Shown here: positions 6,583 through 12,262 of the stretch, piece after piece
How positions within the stretch are numbered: the first letter of the stretch is position 1
Layout of the letters: every line of letters starts with the position of its first letter
Source: Caryophanales bacterium UBA3260
GTDB taxonomy: Bacteria; Bacillota_I; Bacilli_A; RF39; UBA660
Assembly (NCBI GenBank): GCA_002362595.1
Contig: DEUO01000174.1
Coordinates: 1 to 12,262 of the forward strand
Reading direction: 5' to 3'
DNA length: 12,262 bases
Made by a program: the position numbers and the translations under genes
The notes under the pieces: generated by a model
What the model was told of the DNA's origin: nothing
The model's input: the letters and a program-made list of their open reading frames with translations, nothing else
Database searches by the model: none

Positions 6583-6612
6583 AAAAAAAGAAAATCATTA
6601 TCAATTTTCTTT
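6583..6612 (-). terminator. Terminator of the deoxyribonucleotidase operon
   Basis: AAAGAAAAT and ATTTTCTTT form a 9-bp stem around an 8-base loop that holds the TGA stop of the phosphatase gene. The minus strand continues in a run of T. The stem is A/U-rich and weak, but the layout is typical. Confidence 0.6.
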
Positions 6613-7224
6613 GTTTAATTTTAGTTTAACAACATCTTCTTTTTTTAAGAGAATACTTAAAACGTTACTCCATCCTTCACGCCAGTCATATCCTGCTCTG
6701 ATTGCTCCTCTAGATTCAAGTTCTTCTGGAGTAATATTTTTATTATGATAAGATGGGAATAATATTTTTGTTGTAATATCGTTATCTAAGTTTGATAATC
6801 TATCATCGATTTGAACATCTGCTTTAAACATGTGTTTTGCGCCAGTAAAGATGAAATGACTAGGATCTATAAATGGGAGATATTTTAATAACATATTATA
6901 TTTATCAGCAAATATTTTACCCGAACCTTCTATATCAAAGGGATTAACACATGAAGAACATACATATATATCATATTCTTCGCTTAGTAATTTAATAGAT
7001 TCTATTGCACCTGGTAATATAAACGGATTAGCATAAAGATTTCTTCCTTTTATAAATTCGTTAAAATCAGGCATTCTCTCTTTAGGGATTGCAGCTTCAT
7101 CTATGTAATAACTTGTGAAATCATCAATAACATAGCTTGTATTTAAATATTCATTTACTGCTTCTAAGAAACCACTAAAGCAGAATACTTCATCAATATC
7201 AAGTAATAGAACTTTCTTTTTCAT
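6601..7224 (-). CDS. 5'(3')-deoxyribonucleotidase-like HAD phosphatase
   Basis: This 207-residue HAD-superfamily protein resembles the NT5C family (5' nucleotidase, deoxy, pyrimidine, cytosolic type C), which removes phosphate from deoxyribonucleoside monophosphates, with preference for dUMP and dTMP in characterised members. Motif I is D9-I-D11-E-V (nucleophile and acid/base aspartates), motif II the Ser pair S90-S91 (YVCSS), motif III K130 (GAKHMF), and motif IV D140-D141 in ADVQIDDRLSN, the usual 'ADv-IDD---N' ending. YDWREGWSNV near the C-terminus also fits the family. Length is normal. The ATG has an AAAGGAA site. It follows the UDG-like gene by 42 bases with no terminator between, so it is probably the last gene of that operon. 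Likely role: adjusting or clearing pyrimidine deoxynucleotides in the cytoplasm; actual specificity is unknown. Confidence 0.82.
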   Translation of the reverse strand: MKKKVLLLDIDEVFCFSGFLEAVNEYLNTSYVIDDFTSYYIDEAAIPKERMPDFNEFIKGRNLYANPFILPGAIESIKLLSEEYDIYVCSSCVNPFDIEGSGKIFADKYNMLLKYLPFIDPSHFIFTGAKHMFKADVQIDDRLSNLDNDITTKILFPSYHNKNITPEELESRGAIRAGYDWREGWSNVLSILLKKEDVVKLKLNKEN

Positions 7225-7266
7225 AAAATCAACTTCCTTTAATTCATTAATTATCTTATTATTTTA

Positions 7267-7971
7267 TTATAAAGTCAAATTTAGTTTTTCAAATATTGGT
7301 ACATTATCTTTATAGCTTTTAGGAGAGATAGGACTAGGATGATAGATAGGTAGTATTTTATAACCATCTACTTCATATATATTTCCTACTACATCAGAGA
7401 ATTTGGAAAATTTAAAATTCAAAAGATTTCTAGTTGGGAATTCACCTAATGTAATGATTAGTTTAGGTTTTAATATACTTAATTGTTCTAACATAAGTGA
7501 GCGGCAATTGATAGAACATACTTTTAGATTTTTTCTTTCTAGAGGATAGCATTTAACAGATTCAATAAATGTAGTTTCAAAAATATCTCTATTTATAATA
7601 TTAAATAGTTTTTGTAAAATTATACCGCTAGGTAATACTTTACCATTTATATTACACCATACTTTATTGCTTTTACGCCAGCCATTATTAGCAGGAGCTT
7701 CACCAATTAAAACGATAGAGTTATCTTTACCTAAATAAACAGTACTAGAACTTTGGAATTTCTCTACTAAGTTTTGACATTTAGAACAAGAATATACTTT
7801 ATTATCTATTTCTTTAAGTAATTTATCTATTAATCTTTCTTTTAAGATAAGATATCTATTATAAATATCATCTATTAGTAGAGAATCTCTTGATATAAGT
7901 TCATAATTATTATAATTTATTTTTTTATTAAAATCAAGGCTATCTTGTATGTGTTCTTTCTTCTGTGTCAT
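7267..7971 (-). CDS. Uracil-DNA glycosylase superfamily protein (family 4-like, Fe-S)
   Basis: This 234-residue protein should excise uracil or a related base from DNA by cutting the N-glycosidic bond. Motif A is G90-E-A-P93 after strand SIVLI; motif B is H211-P-S-P214 after YKILPIY. Cysteines C62-x2-C65, C141 (VKCYP) and C157's equivalent C156 (NCRSL) occupy the four positions that hold the 4Fe-4S cluster in family 4 enzymes, with the usual 14-residue gap between the last two. LKPKLIITLGEFPTRNLL is the usual central strand-helix. Residues 1-55 are a helical N-terminal extension. Motif A continues ANNGWRKS rather than the common G--ED, so substrate or activity may differ. The gene overlaps the end of the SHOCT-like gene by 32 bases, implying translational coupling. 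A TTG directly before the ATG (7974) is the alternative start; AGGTG lies 9 bases from the TTG and 12 from the ATG. Confidence 0.85.
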   Translation of the reverse strand: MTQKKEHIQDSLDFNKKINYNNYELISRDSLLIDDIYNRYLILKERLIDKLLKEIDNKVYSCSKCQNLVEKFQSSSTVYLGKDNSIVLIGEAPANNGWRKSNKVWCNINGKVLPSGIILQKLFNIINRDIFETTFIESVKCYPLERKNLKVCSINCRSLMLEQLSILKPKLIITLGEFPTRNLLNFKFSKFSDVVGNIYEVDGYKILPIYHPSPISPKSYKDNVPIFEKLNLTL

Positions 7972-8419
7972 CAATATATTTTACACCTATTTTATCAGCA
8001 AATTTTTCCATTCCATATACATATTCTTCATGTGTTATATAACCTGTTTTTAATAAGTATCTATTATATTTTTTGGCTGCATCAATTTTTCTTTTCTTTG
8101 CCTGATTTTCTGTAAGACGATTTTCCTCAAGTTGCATTTCTATAGTTTGCATACGTCCTTGAAATATTTGATTTCTTAATCCACCAGAAAGAATTATTCT
8201 AAATCCTGTTAATATTCCACCTACTTTGCCTTTTCTTTTTATGGCACGATGAAATACTTGAGCAGTATCAATTTGCATTGATGTGAAAGTAGAAACGATT
8301 GATGTTCCTCCTGGTAAATCATTATGTCTTGGAGCGGAAGGAATATTGTAATCGAAGTGTGGAAATGGTCGATTGAATCTTGGTCCTCTTGGTCCCATTG
8401 GAAATGGTGGTCTTGGCAT
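7940..8419 (-). CDS. Small basic protein with Pro/Arg-rich N-terminus and SHOCT-like C-terminus
   Basis: I do not recognise a full-length family for this 159-residue protein. Residues 1-37 are rich in Pro, Arg, Phe and Gly and probably disordered. Residues 45-110 are amphipathic and basic (RAIKRKGKVGGILTGFRI), without a clear membrane span. Residues about 115-143 (KYNRYLLKTGYITHEEYVYGMEKF) resemble the short SHOCT helical motif (L--G-IT-EE---K), which is usually a C-terminal oligomerisation or partner-binding element. Start: ATG with a strong AAGGGG site. It is first after a TTGCAT-17-TATAAT promoter, and its 3' end overlaps the UDG-like gene, so it heads the operon and its product may partner that enzyme (inference). 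Confidence 0.7.
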   Translation of the reverse strand: MPRPPFPMGPRGPRFNRPFPHFDYNIPSAPRHNDLPGGTSIVSTFTSMQIDTAQVFHRAIKRKGKVGGILTGFRIILSGGLRNQIFQGRMQTIEMQLEENRLTENQAKKRKIDAAKKYNRYLLKTGYITHEEYVYGMEKFADKIGVKYIDDTEERTHTR

Positions 8420-8443
8420 TTAAATCATCCCCTTACTAGTTTT

Positions 8444-8472
8444 ATTATACAAATTATTTTATTGTTATGCAA
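8444..8472 (-). promoter_or_regulatory. Promoter of the SHOCT-like / UDG-like / phosphatase operon
   Basis: The minus strand has TTGCAT (8467-8472), exactly 17 bp, then TATAAT (8444-8449): the best sigma-A-type promoter in the window. Transcription would start near 8437, about 18 bases before the ATG at 8419. Confidence 0.7.
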
Positions 8473-8487
8473 ATTTTGTTAAATTTG
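8470..8487. repeat. Inverted repeat over the end of the GH31-like gene and the next -35
   Basis: CAAATTT-(4)-AAATTTG is a perfect 7-bp inverted repeat overlapping the GH31-like stop codon (8479-8481) and part of the downstream -35 hexamer. No T run follows on either strand, so it is not an obvious terminator. It may be a protein-binding site or chance in AT-rich DNA. Confidence 0.35.
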
Positions 8488-10962
8488 ATCAACATATTCT
8501 AGAAGTTTATTGAACATATTTACAAAAGTTCTATCTAAGCCTTTTTTAGCTAGTTGTCTAATATCTACTCTTTTTCTTTCTAAGCTATTATTTGAGAAGA
8601 CTATTTTACTTATTTCTTCTTTTAATACTGTTTTTATTTGTAGATCAGATATGATAGAATCGATATCTTCATTTATTAAACGAACAGCATCTATTTCAAT
8701 ATCTTTACCCTTACAATTAATAGTAAGTTGTTTGGTAGTTGGAACATCTTGGACTTCAACAATAAAGTCAGTATCATCTACATAAGCATCAAATGCTATT
8801 TTATCGTTATCTATATATACAATGACATCGTTTGCTTCTCTAGTATTTCTAAATCTTATACGATATGTTCTTTTAGCTGGTACAATACCTGTTTTTCCTT
8901 CTACTGGCCTTATTATTAGTGTATAGTTATTGGACATATAGTTATAATCTACACGTGTTAATAGATAATAACCTTCATTATATAAATTACTAAATCCATC
9001 ATCTTCATAAAGATTATATTGATTACTTTTACCTGGGAAGATATGGATTTCCATTGTTTCTGGGCAGTTAGTTACGTTCATATTTTTTTCTAAATCAGCA
9101 AGACAAACGATGGATCCGTCACGAGCAAATACGGGGTAATCTTCATCTTTATAGAATAAGATATAACGTTTATTACCTAAGTATTTCTTACCAGTTTTAA
9201 AGTCATACCATGTACCTTTTGGCAAAAATATTTTTTCAACTGAACGATCCATAACAGGATCTTTTTTCTTTGTTATAGGGGCTACAAATAATTCTGAGCC
9301 ATAGTAATATTCATTTTTATAATCTAATTCATCATATACTTCTGGATATTGATAATATAATGGCTGGATAATAGGTAATCCTATTTTGTGATATTTATAT
9401 GCTTCGCTATATAGATAAGGAATTAAGCGATGTCTTAGTTGGCAATATGATCTAACAATATTAAGTGTTTTAACATCCCACTTCCATGGTTCTCTTTTAT
9501 AATATTTTCCATATTTAGCACTGAAGCGGAAGATTGGACTAAAAGTACCATATTGAACATATCTTACATATAGTTCTGCTTCTTCTATTCCATCTTTATA
9601 CCCACCAATATCATGGCTCCACCATGATAAACCTAAATTAGATGAAGTACTATTAAAGTAAGGCAATACTCTTAATGTATTCCAGCTAACTGGTGTTTCA
9701 CCACTATAATGAACAGGATATAAATGAGGGGCATAACTTGAAGCACGGCTTAAAATCATTGGTCTTAGTCCTTCCATTTTTTTGTAATCATTAAAATGAT
9801 AATAGTTTAGAGCATCATTAGTAGATTTATCTTTTAGTTTACGATAATTAATCCAAAAGAAATCAACGCCTAGACTATATAATGGATCGATTAGAGATGT
9901 AAGATACGATGAAATAAGTTCGCGGTCAAAGACATTAAATGGAAGAATTTGTTTATCTGATGAACCAATGGATTTAGCGACTTCATCATATTTTGGTTCG
10001 TGAGGATGGATACCTTCACTTGGATCAAGACTAACACCTACACGAACTCCACGTTCATGCATATATTTAGTAAATTCTTCTGGTTTATAGAATAATTCGC
10101 GATTAAAAGTAAAACCCGAATTAAAACGAGATAGATTATTTTTGTCTTTCATATGCCAGTTATCACCTAATAGTAAGATACTTATAGGTATTTTATTTTT
10201 ATTAAAATCATTTAATAATTTTTGAACATCACTAAAATAGTAGAAATCATTTTTATTCCACCATATTCCTAATGCATATCTTGGAATTAATGGAGGCATT
10301 CCTGTTAACATAAAGTAATTTTGAAGACAATTACCGAAATCACGATTATACATAAAAACATATATATCTATTCTTTTACGGTTATTAAGGATTATTGAAC
10401 CATCTTCAGCAATAAAATTAGAATTACTATCATCAAGTGATGCAAACCCATCACTTGAATATAAGCCTCTTCTTTTATTTTCAAGCATATTTTCTATTTG
10501 ACGTTTTACATGTTTTAAATCTTTAACGTTAGCTTCTTCAATAAACGGATCAATTGTTTTATCAAGATTAGTAACTATTCCACTATAATTTCTTGCTTCA
10601 GGATGACCATAATACCATTCTTTACTTGATGGAGCATCTAATAAACGAATTTTTAAAATATTTTCTGGTGCATATTTATTACTATTAAAACCTTTTTCTT
10701 TTTCGTACCTTAAATTAAAATATTTAGTTGTTATGTCTAATATTTTCTCATTTTGATCTACTTTCATTTGAGGAATAGGAAAATTTCTAAACTTTACTAA
10801 TTCTGTTGGTCGGTCTTCAAAGTAACCTTCTTCACTAAATTCTAAACGAACTAATAAATCGCTAAGAACTGTTATACGATAGAATTGTCCTTTAAAGACT
10901 GTTTGAGGTTTACTTACTAAATCTTTATATTCAAATTTAAAATGACTACCAAATTCTGCCAT
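8479..10962 (-). CDS. GH31-family glycoside hydrolase homologue with both catalytic Asp replaced
   Basis: This 827-residue protein has the full glycoside hydrolase family 31 layout: N-terminal beta domain (about 1-220), TIM barrel from about PLIPRYALGIWWNK (225), and C-terminal beta domains with LYEDDGFSNLYNEG. Active members retain alpha-glycosides through an Asp nucleophile and an Asp acid/base. Here the nucleophile region reads GVDFFWINYRK, where related proteins have GVDFWWIDW, so the nucleophile is Asn372 (AAT, 9847-9849). The acid/base region reads YSGETPVSWNTL where SGDT is usual, so it is Glu422 (GAA, 9697-9699). The neighbouring WWSHDIGGY and FSPIFR segments are well kept and the frame is intact. 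It may be a carbohydrate-binding pseudoenzyme or have changed chemistry. About 65 extra C-terminal residues are helical and charged. No signal peptide, so cytoplasmic. The ATG follows the metalloprotease stop by one base; an upstream GTG (10971) lies within the ribosome binding site AAGGTG. Confidence 0.9.
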   Translation of the reverse strand: MAEFGSHFKFEYKDLVSKPQTVFKGQFYRITVLSDLLVRLEFSEEGYFEDRPTELVKFRNFPIPQMKVDQNEKILDITTKYFNLRYEKEKGFNSNKYAPENILKIRLLDAPSSKEWYYGHPEARNYSGIVTNLDKTIDPFIEEANVKDLKHVKRQIENMLENKRRGLYSSDGFASLDDSNSNFIAEDGSIILNNRKRIDIYVFMYNRDFGNCLQNYFMLTGMPPLIPRYALGIWWNKNDFYYFSDVQKLLNDFNKNKIPISILLLGDNWHMKDKNNLSRFNSGFTFNRELFYKPEEFTKYMHERGVRVGVSLDPSEGIHPHEPKYDEVAKSIGSSDKQILPFNVFDRELISSYLTSLIDPLYSLGVDFFWINYRKLKDKSTNDALNYYHFNDYKKMEGLRPMILSRASSYAPHLYPVHYSGETPVSWNTLRVLPYFNSTSSNLGLSWWSHDIGGYKDGIEEAELYVRYVQYGTFSPIFRFSAKYGKYYKREPWKWDVKTLNIVRSYCQLRHRLIPYLYSEAYKYHKIGLPIIQPLYYQYPEVYDELDYKNEYYYGSELFVAPITKKKDPVMDRSVEKIFLPKGTWYDFKTGKKYLGNKRYILFYKDEDYPVFARDGSIVCLADLEKNMNVTNCPETMEIHIFPGKSNQYNLYEDDGFSNLYNEGYYLLTRVDYNYMSNNYTLIIRPVEGKTGIVPAKRTYRIRFRNTREANDVIVYIDNDKIAFDAYVDDTDFIVEVQDVPTTKQLTINCKGKDIEIDAVRLINEDIDSIISDLQIKTVLKEEISKIVFSNNSLERKRVDIRQLAKKGLDRTFVNMFNKLLEYVDQI

Positions 10963-10963
10963 A

Positions 10964-12262
10964 TTAAGCACCTTCTATTCTTTTATATTCAATTATTTTA
11001 TTATTCTTAAAATCATATAATACTCTTATATAATCTATTATACTATAATTACTATCTAATACGCTAATATAAATATATGTTCCTTCATCTTTTACTTTAA
11101 ATTCTTTAATATTATAGCCTTTTCTACTACCATATATATTTATTAGTATTGATTCATTTATATTATGGAGGATTTTTTTATAAGAATCAAGATAATTATC
11201 ACTGCCTTTACTATATCTTAAATAATATAAGAATTCTTTATCATTTTGATAATTAGAGGTAGGATTTTTTAGTTTATATAAATATATTAACCATTCTTTA
11301 GCTTCATTAAGTATATTAGTATCATTCATAGAAGATATAGTAGTTAGTTTATTAAAGATATTAACCATATTTTCATAATCTATTATAGGCATTTTTAAAT
11401 CTTCAACTAAAAGATGAAAAAATGCATCAGAAGAGTTATTAGTATAAAATATTAATTTCATAGTACTATTACTAAAGATATAGTTTAATACTTCATATAC
11501 GTAAGTTCCTAGTGGATAAGCTGTTGTTACGCCATCTTCAATAAAGTAATCAGTAGAATATATTTCTGCTCCTGCTTCAGTAATAAAAGTTGTTTTAGGA
11601 GTAATATATGTATAACATTTATTTTTTTCATAATTATTTAAATACTGATATTCATCTTCTTTGTATAATGCATTATTACATATGTATCTATTATTTATTT
11701 TGGGATAATTACTATTAAAGTCTAGAAAATGATATAATTCATGGTAATAAACTGATGGTTTTATTTGATCAGTTCTGATTGCTATTTTTTTATCATTGTC
11801 AGTATATATTCCTGCTGCACCATATATTGATAAATTCTTTTCATTTTCAATACCTAATTCTTTTAAGCCATATAATAATTTATCTTCATTAATATAATTT
11901 ATATTTTCGATAATTGCTTTATAAAAAGTATATACTTTATCTTTATAGTTATTAATTTTATTATTATGTTCTGCAATATATGCGTATTTTTTAAAGAATT
12001 CTTGATTTTTATTTATGTCTTCTCTAATTGTTTCTAGATTATATTTATATATAATATCATCTATATTTATGTCTTTATAGTAATTAGCATCTAGTTCATC
12101 TAAGTAATCTAGACTTTTATTTTGTTTTACATTATTAAATTCTAATATAGCATCAAAAGATAGTGAACTTAGAACATAATTAGATTTATTTTTTTCTATT
12201 TTTAGATATTTGTTATCTATTTGTTGTTTACCATTAAAGTATAAACCATATTTATTATTTTT
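10964..12262 (-). CDS. Zinc metalloprotease-like protein (gluzincin type), 5' end outside window
   Basis: On the minus strand this frame has no stop from the right window edge to TAA at 10964-10966, giving 432 visible residues. There is no ATG, GTG or TTG before 11461, so the start lies beyond the window. Starting at the ATG at 11461 would leave 165 residues and lose the motif. Counting from the edge, residues 171-181 read SVYYHELYHFL, containing zinc-protease H174-E175-L-Y-H178 (11729-11743). Residues 227-235 read ITEAGAEIY, where E229 or E233 could be the third zinc ligand, as in gluzincins, about 50 residues downstream. The visible N-terminal 150 residues are Lys/Asn/Glu-rich and helical. 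No membrane segment is seen in the visible part. The stop is one base from the GH31-like ATG, and the ribosome binding site of that gene lies in this gene's end, so they are coupled. Substrate unknown; exact peptidase family not identified. Confidence 0.75.
   Translation of the reverse strand, partial: KNNKYGLYFNGKQQIDNKYLKIEKNKSNYVLSSLSFDAILEFNNVKQNKSLDYLDELDANYYKDINIDDIIYKYNLETIREDINKNQEFFKKYAYIAEHNNKINNYKDKVYTFYKAIIENINYINEDKLLYGLKELGIENEKNLSIYGAAGIYTDNDKKIAIRTDQIKPSVYYHELYHFLDFNSNYPKINNRYICNNALYKEDEYQYLNNYEKNKCYTYITPKTTFITEAGAEIYSTDYFIEDGVTTAYPLGTYVYEVLNYIFSNSTMKLIFYTNNSSDAFFHLLVEDLKMPIIDYENMVNIFNKLTTISSMNDTNILNEAKEWLIYLYKLKNPTSNYQNDKEFLYYLRYSKGSDNYLDSYKKILHNINESILINIYGSRKGYNIKEFKVKDEGTYIYISVLDSNYSIIDYIRVLYDFKNNKIIEYKRIEGA
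10969..10974 (-). promoter_or_regulatory. Ribosome binding site deciding the GH31-like start
   Basis: AAGGTG on the minus strand ends 6 bases before the ATG at 10962 and lies inside the last codons of the metalloprotease-like gene. The alternative GTG start at 10971 is part of this site, so the ATG is preferred. Confidence 0.6.

Noticed and set aside
8470..8487. Hairpin after the GH31-like gene as a terminator
   Set aside because: It has a 7-bp A/T-rich stem but no T run on the minus strand; read-through into the next operon remains possible.
8510..8919. Two plus-strand frames opposite the GH31-like C-terminus
   Set aside because: Both are antisense to a long coding frame and overlap each other in different frames.
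1..12262. Mycoplasma/Spiroplasma code (TGA as Trp) suggested by the low GC
   Set aside because: TGA terminates genes at 4696 and 6601 at natural ends, and conserved Trp residues are TGG.
1..12262. Mobile element, prophage or CRISPR array
   Set aside because: No transposase, integrase, terminal repeats, att-like duplication at the tRNA or regularly spaced repeats were seen. The phage-type HMUDK-like gene alone does not show a prophage.

Overview
The window is AT-rich DNA (roughly 28-30% G+C by eye) with A/T-ending codons, strong AAGGAG-type ribosome binding sites, TATAAT promoters and short U-tailed terminators. This points to a low-GC Bacillota-type bacterium, perhaps an uncultured gut lineage. 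TGA ends at least two genes (positions 4696-4698 and 6601-6603) and Trp is TGG, so the standard bacterial code applies and a Mycoplasma-type code is excluded. The genus cannot be named from the sequence.

Left part (1-3740). A minus-strand gene encodes a tail-anchored protein with faint similarity to HipA-like kinases but lacking their catalytic residues. It is followed by a GNAT acetyltransferase gene with a helical tail (minus) and a tRNA-Thr(CGU) gene with its own terminator (minus). The only plus-strand protein gene is a zinc-dependent medium-chain dehydrogenase, monocistronic, with an extended -10 promoter and a hairpin terminator shared with the convergent cluster to its right.

Right part (3741-12262). 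Everything is on the minus strand, in what look like four consecutive transcription units. In order of transcription these are: (1) a zinc metalloprotease, cut by the right window edge, coupled by one base to a GH31 glycosidase homologue whose two catalytic aspartates are both replaced; (2) from a good TTGCAT-17-TATAAT promoter, a small SHOCT-like protein overlapping a uracil-DNA-glycosylase-like Fe-S protein, then a 5'(3')-deoxyribonucleotidase-like HAD phosphatase, then a terminator; (3) a single gene fusing an XRE helix-turn-helix to a complete CYTH (triphosphate-binding) domain, with a candidate operator and its own terminator; (4) a two-gene operon of an ADP-ribosyltransferase-like protein and a homologue of the phage 5-hydroxymethyl-dU DNA kinase helical domain / 'alpha-glutamyl/putrescinyl thymine pyrophosphorylase' family, ending at the shared terminator.

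Units 2-4 bring together base excision, pyrimidine deoxynucleotide dephosphorylation, triphosphate sensing, an ADP-ribosyltransferase-like fold and a hypermodified-thymine DNA enzyme family. The individual family assignments are mostly firm. That they form one functional system (modified-base handling, nucleotide surveillance or a defence/toxin module) is inference from proximity. The most concrete oddities are the doubly substituted GH31 active site, the XRE-CYTH fusion, the ART-like/HMUDK-like pair, and a metalloprotease frame that stays open to the window edge and has no in-window start ahead of its HExxH motif.
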